From assembly GCA_017303635.1 (NCBI GenBank), contig JAFLCG010000001.1, positions 372,001 through 436,000 of the forward strand: 64,000 nucleotides of DNA. The letters run 5' to 3'. Below the pieces are notes generated by a model that did not search any database, had not been told where the DNA came from, and saw only the letters and a list, made by a program, of their open reading frames with translations. The translations under genes were made by a program, and so were the position numbers. This DNA comes from Anaerolineae bacterium (GTDB lineage Bacteria > Chloroflexota > Anaerolineae > Aggregatilineales > Phototrophicaceae). Below, piece by piece: positions 17,675-25,922 of this stretch. The first letter of the stretch is position 1; the number at the start of each line of letters is the position of its first letter.

Positions 17675-20600
17675 CTATGACGCGAGGCGCACCTCAATGC
17701 GCCAGGGGTTGTAAAGGCGAGCGACACGCCCATCCGGCATCTGGATATGAGGGGCGGCAGCGAAGGCTCCACCCGTCCAGGCTGCGTAGGTATCCCAGGT
17801 GGCGGTATACCCTTGTTCGGCAGCGGTCGCAAAACCGAGCGGGGATGCATCCCCGCCCAGGCTTGCCCAGACTTTGCCAAAGCCAGCTACCGGCACGAAC
17901 TGTCCGGCACCGGGCGGGTTGGCAGGCTGCGGTGCTGGATCGCTGCTGGTGTAGGTGTCTGGCACGACGACCCAGGATCCATCCCCGAACAGCACATAGA
18001 TCTGCTGGGTTGCGCCATTCCAGAACATATGCCCATTCTCGAATGCCTGATAGGCGGATTGGATACTCTGCTGGCTGGCCGGGCAGGCCCCAAAGATCAG
18101 CGGATCGACGATGCGGCAGGCAATGGTCACGCCAACGGATTGTTCCACTTCGCGCCCAGCAGAGTCAGTCACGACCAGCGTGAAGGGAGCAGTTGCGATA
18201 TAGGCTGCCGGGATGGTAGTGGACTGAGTGCCGCTGGTCGGGAGGCTTGAGGCGAGTAGCTGTAGACGACCCGCACCTTCTTCAGCAGCGATGTACAGAT
18301 CGACACTGGCGGCATCACCGGTCACTTCCCAGGAGAAGGTGACATCATCCCCGCTGGAGGCGCTGGTCGGATTGACGGCGAACGTGGTAATGCCAATGTT
18401 GGAAGCCGGCGGTGTGGTTGCCGAAGGCAGTACTTCGGTGGTGGGTGTGGGAAGGGCTGCGCCCTGGGTTGCTGTGGCGGTGGGTTGAGGTGTGGGCGGG
18501 ATGGGTGTCACACCGCCAATCGGGATGCTGATCTCGCGTATATCCAGTGTATTGCTGGTTCGGAGGTCGATCAGGCGCAGGCGCAGCACCACAGTTGAAC
18601 CTGTGCCGGTCGGCGGATCAATGGGCGCGACCAGCCCGGTACCTTCCGAGGGGACAATGGGGTTCTGGCGCGGCAGCTCGACATTGATGGCAGCAGCATT
18701 GCTGAGCGGCACCTGCTCAAACACCAGATTAGTATTCTGCGGGCGGTTCTGAACGCGCCAGGTTACCGGCACACGGGCGGTGCGTCCTCGCAATTGCGTG
18801 ATGTCAATCGAGTTGGTGGTGGTCGTGAATAGGGTGATGCGAGCCGCGCTGGGCGATTCGACAATCGGCAGCGTGATTTCCTGGGTGTCATAGACAGCAG
18901 GAGAGGCGCGGTCAATCAGCCGGAGGCGGATACGAATGTTGGTGCTTGTGCCGGGCAGGATCGGCGCGACAGAGCCGGTTCCAGCGGATGGCACGATCGG
19001 GTTCTGGCGGGGCAGTTCGATGTTAACGACGGTGCCATCATCCAGAATTTGTTCAAAGACGAGGTTGCTCTCGGCTGGGCGGTTGTACACTTCCCAGGTG
19101 ACGGGGACGCGGACCGTCCGGTTTTGCAGCCCCAACCGATCTACACCCGGTACTGTGCTGGTAAACTGATTGATAACCGCACCGGGGCCATCAATGATGG
19201 GGACTGAATATTCCCGTTGGGCCAGCACGGTGCCGGCACCGATGCGAATGACGCTCAGACGCAGGGTGATCGCAACCGCGGTGTTGCCGGGGTCACGCGG
19301 GGCGACCACGCCGCGACCCTGTGAAGGGATGATCGGCTCGGTACGGGGCAGTTCAACATTGACGATCTGATTATTGGGCAGCACTTGTTCAAAGACCAGA
19401 TTGCTCCCAGCAGGGCGGTTGACGACAGCAAAATCGACCGGCAGGCGGATGGTGCCATCGCTCAGGCCGCCACGGGAAACCCCGGAAACATTTGAGGTGA
19501 AGATATTGATAGTTGGCGCGGGCGGCTCGGCAATATTCAGGGTGATGTCCTGCTGCACCAAGGTGCTCACCGAGCGGGTATCCACAACGCGCAGACGCAG
19601 AGTGATGCTGGTGGCACTGGTGCCGGGATCGACCGGGGCGACGACCCCTTGCCCCTGCGACGGTACCAACGGCACACTGCGCGGTAGTTCAACATTGACT
19701 GATGTGCCATTGGGCAGCACCTGCTCGAAGACCAGATTGCTGGTGGCAGGGCGATTGACGACGGCGAAGCTGACCGGGATGCGGGCGGTATTGGCCACCA
19801 ATTCAGCTCGGCTGGCGGAATTCACCCCGGCGGACCATGTCTGGATACTCACTTGAGCCGTGGTTAGCGGCAGCGTAATTTCTGATTGCGTGAGGATACG
19901 ACCGCCGTTGACCTCGATCAGGCGCAGGCGCAGCAGGATGCTGGTGGCACTGGTGCCGGGATCGACCGGGGCGACAGTGCCCTGACCGGACGACGGGATG
20001 ATCGGATTCTGACGCGGGAGTTCGACATTGACGACCTGGTTGTTCGGCAAGACTTGCTCGAAGACCAGATTGGTGCCAGCAGGACGGTTATCGACGGCAA
20101 ATGTGACCGGGATACGGGCGGTCCGGCTGATCAGGCCTCCACGGTCGACGCCAGTGGCAGTCGTCGAGAAGGTGCGGATGACCGGCGCGGCCTGCTCGGC
20201 AATCGGCACTGTGACCTGCTGCTGCGTGAACACCGTACCGGCCCCGATGGCGAATACACTCAGTCGCAGGGTGATGTTGGTGGCACTGCTTCCCGGATCA
20301 ATGGGGGCGACAACGCCTCGGCCTGAAGATGGCACGATGGGGTCGGTGCGGGGGAGCTCGACATTGACGATACGTCCATCCGGCAAGACCTGCTCAAAGG
20401 CCAGGTTACTGCCGGTGGGACGGTTATCCACCGCAAATTCAACCGGAATACGGGCGCTGCTATCGCTCAAGGCGGCGCGGTTGACACTGGTGGCAATGGC
20501 AGTCCAGGTTCGGATGGCTGGCTCCGGGGGCGGTGCAGCAGCCAGGATGGGCAGGGTGATACTGCGTTCATCGAGGACGGTTCCCCGCGCAATCGTCACC

Positions 20601-20953
20601 AATCGAACGCGCAGGACGACTTCGTTGACCACATCACCGGGTGGGAAGGGCTGGACAACCCCTTGTCCTCGGTCTGGCACCAATGGATTATCACGTGGGA
20701 GTTCGACATTCATGACGCGCCCATCGGGCAGCACCTGTTCAAAGATGAGGTTGCTGCCGGCTGGACGGTTGGCGGTATCCCAGCGCACTGGAATGCGGGC
20801 TGACCGGTTGGCAAGCTGGGTACGGTCGACCCCATTGGCGCTGGTTCCAAAATCGGTGATGGTGGGCGCACTCTGGCTGAAAGGCGCGGCCTGGGCCACA
20901 GACGCAATCAGCAGCAGCGCCAGTGTGATGACGGCGACGAGTCGTTTGGTCAT
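17675..20953 (-). CDS. Secreted protein with seven ~108-aa beta-type repeats
   Basis: 1092 residues from ATG 20953, preceded by a strong AAGGAGGGG; an in-frame start 30 nt upstream is less likely. A signal peptide (MTKRLVAVITLALLLIASVAQA) is followed by seven tandem ~108-residue repeats to about residue 770. Each carries NRPAxSNLVFEQVLP, xVNVELPRxxPIVPS, a G-x-G-xVAPxDPG turn and an alternating strand (ITLRLRL). A Thr/Pro linker (~785-825), an Ig-like module (~830-920) and a C-terminal ~150-residue domain (FENGHMFWNGATQQIYVLFGDG, later LGFATAAEQGY) follow. The C-terminal part resembles LGFP-type surface modules. I do not recognise the repeat. It is probably a long extracellular adhesin or envelope fibre. 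It stands alone, convergent with the GAF gene. Confidence 0.85.
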   Translation of the reverse strand: MTKRLVAVITLALLLIASVAQAAPFSQSAPTITDFGTSANGVDRTQLANRSARIPVRWDTANRPAGSNLIFEQVLPDGRVMNVELPRDNPLVPDRGQGVVQPFPPGDVVNEVVLRVRLVTIARGTVLDERSITLPILAAAPPPEPAIRTWTAIATSVNRAALSDSSARIPVEFAVDNRPTGSNLAFEQVLPDGRIVNVELPRTDPIVPSSGRGVVAPIDPGSSATNITLRLSVFAIGAGTVFTQQQVTVPIAEQAAPVIRTFSTTATGVDRGGLISRTARIPVTFAVDNRPAGTNLVFEQVLPNNQVVNVELPRQNPIIPSSGQGTVAPVDPGTSATSILLRLRLIEVNGGRILTQSEITLPLTTAQVSIQTWSAGVNSASRAELVANTARIPVSFAVVNRPATSNLVFEQVLPNGTSVNVELPRSVPLVPSQGQGVVAPVDPGTSATSITLRLRVVDTRSVSTLVQQDITLNIAEPPAPTINIFTSNVSGVSRGGLSDGTIRLPVDFAVVNRPAGSNLVFEQVLPNNQIVNVELPRTEPIIPSQGRGVVAPRDPGNTAVAITLRLSVIRIGAGTVLAQREYSVPIIDGPGAVINQFTSTVPGVDRLGLQNRTVRVPVTWEVYNRPAESNLVFEQILDDGTVVNIELPRQNPIVPSAGTGSVAPILPGTSTNIRIRLRLIDRASPAVYDTQEITLPIVESPSAARITLFTTTTNSIDITQLRGRTARVPVTWRVQNRPQNTNLVFEQVPLSNAAAINVELPRQNPIVPSEGTGLVAPIDPPTGTGSTVVLRLRLIDLRTSNTLDIREISIPIGGVTPIPPTPQPTATATQGAALPTPTTEVLPSATTPPASNIGITTFAVNPTSASSGDDVTFSWEVTGDAASVDLYIAAEEGAGRLQLLASSLPTSGTQSTTIPAAYIATAPFTLVVTDSAGREVEQSVGVTIACRIVDPLIFGACPASQQSIQSAYQAFENGHMFWNGATQQIYVLFGDGSWVVVPDTYTSSDPAPQPANPPGAGQFVPVAGFGKVWASLGGDASPLGFATAAEQGYTATWDTYAAWTGGAFAAAPHIQMPDGRVARLYNPWRIEVRLAS

Positions 20954-21281
20954 ATCCGATTCCCCTCCTTGTAATATATCCATAGTAACACACTCCCTAA
21001 CGTCAGGGGTTAGCGGCTGCCCCGCGTTTGGTCTACGCTCAATCGAAGTGCAAAGCCACTGGCTGCAACAGTTCCATGATTGACGAACTTTTCTAATGTT
21101 TACATGGGTTCGTCTTTGGAAGTCAGTTGTAGATTAGTTTTGGTTACTGGCATAGAGTATCAGATGGATGAGCAGGTGTTGTCATCGGTCAAAGGGTGGA
21201 GACCATCTCAAATACACAGCCTGCGGAAGGATGGGCGCGAGAACATAAGTCGTATGGGGTCACATCAGCAAAGGAAATAAG
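20954..21281. other. 328-bp intergenic region between divergent genes
   Basis: No convincing gene. It contains CACTCCCTAA (20991-21000), which reads TTAGGGAGTG towards the repeat-protein gene, the same 10-mer as in the ECF sigma gene promoter region (32992-33001). A minus-strand TATATT lies at 20973-20978. A 66-codon frame at 21080-21280 has no ribosome site or recognisable composition and was not called. Confidence 0.5.
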
Positions 21282-22064
21282 ATGAAGCTGGAGTTGATTT
21301 CCGAGTATCCGGCGCAGCCATCCGATGCGCCTCCAATCTTATTCGTACATGGGGCGTGGCATGGCGCCTGGTGTTGGGCTGAACACTTCCTGCCATACTG
21401 CGCGGCGCAGGGACGGGAAGTCCACGCACTGAGTTTGCGCGGTCATGGTCGTAGTGAAGGCAGCGTGCGCTGGGCTAGCTTGCAGGATTATGTGGCGGAT
21501 GTGGCGCAGGTCGCGGCGACCCTTCGGATGATGCCAGTGGTGGTCGGGCATTCGATGGGTGGCTTTGTGGTGCAAAAGTATCTGGAACAGTTCACAGCCC
21601 CGGCAGGAGTCTTGATGGGGAGCATTCCTCACTTTGGGTCTTTGCCGTTCTTGCTGCGGCAAATGTGGGGGCAACCGCTGGCGGTACTGCGGATTGCGTT
21701 GACGCTCGATCTGAAGCCGCTGGTAGCGACTGTTGAACAATCGAAACGTGCTTTCTTCTCCGCTGATATGCCGGAGGAGTTGATTGCACTGTACCATGCC
21801 CGCACCGGGTCCGAGTCGTTTCGCATTGCGCTCGATGCGAATTTTCTGGACTTACCCCATCCCGGACGAGTCCAGACGCCGCTGCTGGTGATGGGCGCGG
21901 CGAATGACCGCGTCTTCCCGGTACGTGAGGTCGAGGCGACGGCACGGGCTTATGGCACAGAGGCTGTGATCTTCCCTTCTATGGCACATGACATGATGCT
22001 GGAACGCCGCTGGCAGACGGTGGCGGATCATCTGCTAGGGTGGCTGAGTGAGAAGGGAATTTAA
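21282..22064 (+). CDS. Alpha/beta-fold hydrolase
   Basis: 260 residues. Oxyanion segment FVHGAWHGAWCW near the start, nucleophile elbow GHSMGG with S91, acid in GAANDRVFP and His in MAHDMML complete the triad, so it is probably active. The HGAWHGAWCW form is frequent in esterase/haloperoxidase-like hydrolases. ATG 21282 follows AAGGAAA. No signal peptide, so cytosolic. Substrate unknown; it stands between the repeat protein and an SDR oxidoreductase without obvious pathway context. Confidence 0.88.
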   Translation: MKLELISEYPAQPSDAPPILFVHGAWHGAWCWAEHFLPYCAAQGREVHALSLRGHGRSEGSVRWASLQDYVADVAQVAATLRMMPVVVGHSMGGFVVQKYLEQFTAPAGVLMGSIPHFGSLPFLLRQMWGQPLAVLRIALTLDLKPLVATVEQSKRAFFSADMPEELIALYHARTGSESFRIALDANFLDLPHPGRVQTPLLVMGAANDRVFPVREVEATARAYGTEAVIFPSMAHDMMLERRWQTVADHLLGWLSEKGI

Positions 22065-22227
22065 GAAGTGTTCTGGATGGATTGGGTTTGATTCTAAGTG
22101 TGAAAAAGCTGTCTGACAACGGAAGATAGTGTAGCTTGGACTGTCTAGACACGCCATTATTTGAGGTGATTTGCACTATGATTTTCGTTTAGACTGGGGA
22201 TCCGTGTGCAATACAGGAGGATCCAGA

Positions 22228-23052
22228 ATGACGACGACTCTCAAGGGGAAAGTGGCGATTGTGACGGGCGCCAGCCGGGGTATCGGTAAGGGGATTGCCT
22301 TGAGTTTAGGTGCGGCAGGCGCAACCGTCTATGTAACTGGCCGCACAGACAGCGGCCATCCGGCAAAAGTTCCCCTGGCAGGTACCGTTGAGGAAACGGC
22401 CGCCGAGGTGACTGCGCTGGGCGGTACGGGGATTGCTGTGCGCTGCGATCACCGCCATGACTCGGAAACTGAAGCACTGTTCCAACGAGTCAAAGATGAG
22501 CAGAAAAGGCTGGATGTGCTGGTCAATAGTGCCTGGGCAGGTTACGAAGGACTGCACGATGGCAGCGACTTTCCACTCGATCAACCTTTCTGGGCACGGC
22601 AGGTCTCCAAATGGGACGACAATTTATTCGGAGTGCGTTCTGCCTATGTCGCGAGTGTCCACGCCATCCGCATGATGGTTGAGCAGCAGAATGGCCTGAT
22701 CGTACACGTCTCGCACAAGATCAACGAGTATGGCAATCCAGCTTACCATATCGCCAAGACTGCTACGGATCGGTTAGCTGCTGAGATGGCTCCACCATTG
22801 AAAGCGCATGGGATAGCGGTGGTGGCGCTCTATCCGGGGCTGGTGCGGACAGAAGGCATCATGAAACATGCCGAGTTCATGGATTTATCCAATTCCGAGT
22901 CACCGCAATTCACCGGGCGAGCAGTCGCTGCCCTCGGGATGGACAGCCATGTGTTAGCAAAGACTGGTCAAGCCCTGTGGGTGAGTGATCTGGCAGCAGA
23001 ATATGGATTTACGGATGTGGACGGCAAGGTCTATATCCCCACATGGAAGTAG
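22228..23052 (+). CDS. Short-chain dehydrogenase/reductase (DHRS1-like)
   Basis: 274 residues from ATG 22228, with AGGAGG eight bases upstream; an in-frame start at 22171 lacks a ribosome site. The cofactor motif TGASRGIG is at 13-20, the Asn motif appears as VNSAWAG, and catalytic Y173/K177 are in YHIAK. The usual Ser before Tyr lies in HVSHKINEYG. The pattern (GRTDSG after the second strand; long loop LHDGSDFPLDQPFWARQ) resembles DHRS1-type SDRs. It reduces or oxidises an unknown carbonyl/alcohol with NAD(P)H in the cytosol. Upstream, TTTAGACTGGGGATC resembles the sequence before the gene at 25923, perhaps a shared promoter type. Confidence 0.88.
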   Translation: MTTTLKGKVAIVTGASRGIGKGIALSLGAAGATVYVTGRTDSGHPAKVPLAGTVEETAAEVTALGGTGIAVRCDHRHDSETEALFQRVKDEQKRLDVLVNSAWAGYEGLHDGSDFPLDQPFWARQVSKWDDNLFGVRSAYVASVHAIRMMVEQQNGLIVHVSHKINEYGNPAYHIAKTATDRLAAEMAPPLKAHGIAVVALYPGLVRTEGIMKHAEFMDLSNSESPQFTGRAVAALGMDSHVLAKTGQALWVSDLAAEYGFTDVDGKVYIPTWK

Positions 23053-23142
23053 ATGTGGCTGCAGGTAACCCTATTCATTTATTGTCTCGCAAGGGTCGCT
23101 TTACACAATAGCGTCAAGTTCACCAAGTGAGGTGTCAGGTCC

Positions 23143-23937
23143 ATGACTCAGCCGTTTCCCCACACCCCGGCTCAACTACGGGAGGGACTTGTCCATCTCG
23201 GCGTGACTGCCGGGCAGGTAGTGATGCTGCACACCTCGGTCAAGGCGGTTGGGCCGGTACTGGGCGGGCCGAACACCATCATTCAGTCGCTGTTGGATGT
23301 GCTGACACCCGACGGCACGCTGATGATGTACGTCGGTTGGCAGGATATTCCGGATTGGCTGGACGAGATGACGCCGGAGGGAGCCGCTCATTATCGGGCG
23401 CATCATCCCCCTTTTGACCCGGCGACCTCGCGGGCAGTGCGGGAGAACAGCGTGCTGGCGGAGTTCCTGCGGACATGGCCGGGCGCTCACCGGAGCCTGA
23501 ACGCCGAGAATTCGATGTCTGCCGTCGGTGCGAAAGCTGCTTGGATCACGGCTGACCATCCATTGCATTTCGGGTATGGTCCCGGTTCGCCACTGGAGAA
23601 ATTGACGCAGATTGGTGGGAAGGTGCTGCTGCTCGGCTCGCCACTGGATACGGTCACGCTGCTGCACTATGCCGAAAATCGCGCCCGGATGCGGCACAAG
23701 AACCGCGTACAGTACAGTTATCCGGTGCTGCGCGAGGGTCAAGTGGTTTGGATTGAGGTTGATGACTTCGACACAGGCGAACCACATGGCGACTATAGTT
23801 TCGAGCAGATTGTTAGTGAGTATCTGGCGACGGGACAAGGTCAGCGCGGAATGGTCGGTAGTGCGACCAGTTATTTACTGGATGCGGCGGACTTGACGAC
23901 GTTTGCGATTGCGTGGCTGGAAGCGCGCTATGGATAG
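23143..23937 (+). CDS. AAC(3)-family N-acetyltransferase
   Basis: 264 residues, the length of the aminoglycoside 3-N-acetyltransferase (AAC(3)/YokD) family. Characteristic stretches are MLHTSVKAVGPVLGG, LNAENSMSAVGAKAAW and GYGPGSPLEKL, followed by GKVLLLGSPLDTVTLLHYAE. The family transfers acetyl from acetyl-CoA to the 3-amino group of 2-deoxystreptamine aminoglycosides. Environmental members often have unknown natural substrates, so antibiotic resistance should not be assumed. ATG 23143 follows GAGGTG. No mobile-element signs surround it. Confidence 0.87.
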   Translation: MTQPFPHTPAQLREGLVHLGVTAGQVVMLHTSVKAVGPVLGGPNTIIQSLLDVLTPDGTLMMYVGWQDIPDWLDEMTPEGAAHYRAHHPPFDPATSRAVRENSVLAEFLRTWPGAHRSLNAENSMSAVGAKAAWITADHPLHFGYGPGSPLEKLTQIGGKVLLLGSPLDTVTLLHYAENRARMRHKNRVQYSYPVLREGQVVWIEVDDFDTGEPHGDYSFEQIVSEYLATGQGQRGMVGSATSYLLDAADLTTFAIAWLEARYG

Positions 23938-23949
23938 TGAGTGGTCGGC

Positions 23950-23990
23950 TTGCAGGGACGAGGCGCGCCTCGTCTACCGGAAACCTGCAA
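23950..23990. repeat. Nested palindrome (REP-like)
   Basis: A perfect 18-bp palindrome GACGAGGCG/CGCCTCGTC (23957-23974) lies inside an outer 7-bp inverted repeat TTGCAGG (23950-23956)/CCTGCAA (23984-23990). It is intergenic, between the AAC(3)-family gene and the O-antigen-ligase-like gene, without a T-run. It resembles the other GC palindromes of this window. Confidence 0.55.
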
Positions 23991-24024
23991 CCAGTAACCT
24001 GAAACCAAAGAAAAGGAACATCCT

Positions 24025-25857
24025 GTGCAACGAACCTGGCTAAACAGCCTGCCGATCACGTTCTTTGTGGCCTTGTTTGTTATCAGCGGCTATCTGGGCT
24101 GGCAGACGGCTTACGAACCCGTGACCGCACAGATCATGTTCAACGGGATTGTGCTCGCAGGCGGGGCGTATCTGTTGGTGGCTTATCTACCGTCAACGAG
24201 CTGGTTGACGCGGGGCGCGGCGGTGCTGCTTACGCTGGGCCTGACCGTGTACACGCTGCTGTTTATCGGGCATTACGCCGCGCTCTCTGACCTCTACGCC
24301 GAGGATTACGGCGAAACCCCGGATGTGATCGACAACATTGGTCGCGCCACCAGCTTTCTCGCACAGGCTGAACCGGATCGGCTGCATCCCAATACAGTCA
24401 GCACGATTATTGAGCTTGTGCTGCCGCTGGCTGTCGCCCTCGTTCTGGCACGGAAGGGCTTGCCACTCCGATTGCTGGGTCTGGCGATGACCCTCATTTT
24501 GCTCTACGGCCTGTTCCTGACTTACTCCCGCGGCTCATGGATTGGTGTAGCGGGAGCGCTGATCATCTTCATCGGTGCGGAAGCGGTGCGGCGCTTGCCG
24601 CGTGGGTTGGCAACGGTCGTGGTTGGTGGACTAGGTACCATCATCCTGCTGGGCGTGATCGGTTTTCTGATACTGGGGCCGGGTCGCCTGCCAGGTTTTG
24701 AATTTTGGGCTTCGACCGCTGATAGCCGCCTGACGCTTTACCGCAACAGCCTGTACATGGCCTATGACTATCCGTATACCGGCATTGGGCTGGGTTCGGA
24801 GACTTTTGCCTGGAACTACGCGACTTTTGCCCTGCTCATTCAGAATCGGCTGCTGTGGTACGCCCATAACCTGTTCATCTCGGTGTGGGTGGCCCAGGGG
24901 TTGATCGGGTTGATCGCGCTGACGGGATTGCTCATCAGCTTTTATGCTTTCGTCATTCACGTTATTCGGCGGGGTAAGCCGGACGCACTGTTTCATGGTG
25001 CCTGGGTGGGTGTGACCGCAGGCCTGTTACATGGCTTTACTGATGCTCGCCAGTACATTGAACCGATCTGGCTGATGCCGCTGATGCTGACCGGCTTCGC
25101 GCTGACGGTCGCGCTGGGGCGAACAGCTTTGCGAGAGGCTCCGGCAGAAGAAGGTGTAAAAGGCGGCTCACCACTGCGCTGGTTAGTACCTGCCGGGGTC
25201 GGCATCGCGCTGGTGATAGGTTTGATCGCCCTTAATCGCAACCTCTTGATGGCAGGGTGGTATACCAATCAAGGGGCCTTGGCCGAGACGCGGGCTGTGT
25301 TAATGCCAGAGCTCACAGAGGACCAACGAGAAACATACTTTCAACAGGCTTCAGATTGGTATGAGCAGGCGTTGAATACGGATTCTACTTATTCCCCGGC
25401 ATCCCGACGCGCTGGTAACCTGATGGTAGCACGCGGTCAATATGAGCAGGCGGTTCCCTTGCTGGAAGAGGCGGTACAACTTCAATCAACCAATCCAGCA
25501 GCGATTAAAGGGCTGGGCCTGGCCTATGTGTGGGTAGGCCGGGTGGAGGATGCCGCGCGGATTCTGGCAACCTTGCCTCCATCTGCCAACATCCGTCAGG
25601 AACTGGATAGTTGGGCGACCTGGCGGGGAAGCGCGGAACGGAATGAACCTTTGCTGGCGGCCTACGCCTGGGAAACCGAACAGAGCCTGAAGGGTGCCGA
25701 ACCGGATCATGCCGGGGTATGGGCCATCATCGGTAATCTCTATCGGCAGGCAGGCCAACCCGATCAGGCACGAGCCGCTTTCGAACGCTCACTGGCGGCT
25801 GATCCGAACAACACACAAGCTCAAGAGGGTTTGGCGGCGCTTGGTGGTGATTCGTAG
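24025..25857 (+). CDS. O-antigen ligase/Wzy-like polytopic protein with TPR tail
   Basis: 610 residues, GTG start 24025 behind AAGGAA. About ten hydrophobic helices fill residues 5-410. The Wzy_C/O-antigen-ligase segment has LTYSRGSWIGVAGAL and the long periplasmic-type loop YPYTGIGLGSETFAWNY, then YAHNLFISVWVAQGLIGL. Residues ~430-605 are TPR repeats (YEQALNTDSTYSPASRRAG; YRQAGQPDQARAAFERSLAADP). The family polymerises or ligates lipid-linked glycans outside the membrane. Chloroflexota lack classical LPS, so transfer of a surface glycan to another acceptor is more likely. It probably works with the glycan cluster at 1.6-8.6 kb, though not adjacent. Confidence 0.82.
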   Translation: MQRTWLNSLPITFFVALFVISGYLGWQTAYEPVTAQIMFNGIVLAGGAYLLVAYLPSTSWLTRGAAVLLTLGLTVYTLLFIGHYAALSDLYAEDYGETPDVIDNIGRATSFLAQAEPDRLHPNTVSTIIELVLPLAVALVLARKGLPLRLLGLAMTLILLYGLFLTYSRGSWIGVAGALIIFIGAEAVRRLPRGLATVVVGGLGTIILLGVIGFLILGPGRLPGFEFWASTADSRLTLYRNSLYMAYDYPYTGIGLGSETFAWNYATFALLIQNRLLWYAHNLFISVWVAQGLIGLIALTGLLISFYAFVIHVIRRGKPDALFHGAWVGVTAGLLHGFTDARQYIEPIWLMPLMLTGFALTVALGRTALREAPAEEGVKGGSPLRWLVPAGVGIALVIGLIALNRNLLMAGWYTNQGALAETRAVLMPELTEDQRETYFQQASDWYEQALNTDSTYSPASRRAGNLMVARGQYEQAVPLLEEAVQLQSTNPAAIKGLGLAYVWVGRVEDAARILATLPPSANIRQELDSWATWRGSAERNEPLLAAYAWETEQSLKGAEPDHAGVWAIIGNLYRQAGQPDQARAAFERSLAADPNNTQAQEGLAALGGDS

Positions 25858-25922
25858 TCAGTAGGCGGTGTTTTGTGTGAAAACGCTGGCGTAGACATGG
25901 GTTTCCGACTAGACTTTGGATC

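Noticed and set aside
17675..20953. Periodic repeats suggesting a CRISPR-like array
   Set aside because: The ~320-bp period is a coding repeat in one open frame, with no short direct repeats or spacers.
20028..21083. Long plus-strand frame inside the repeat-protein gene
   Set aside because: Repetitive sequence keeps several frames open; the minus frame has the signal peptide, ribosome site and conserved repeats.
21080..21280. 66-codon plus-strand frame upstream of the alpha/beta hydrolase
   Set aside because: No ribosome site, no recognisable composition, and it ends at the hydrolase ribosome site.
23143..23937. AAC(3)-family gene as an acquired antibiotic-resistance gene
   Set aside because: No integron, IS or composition shift is visible; environmental members often have other roles.
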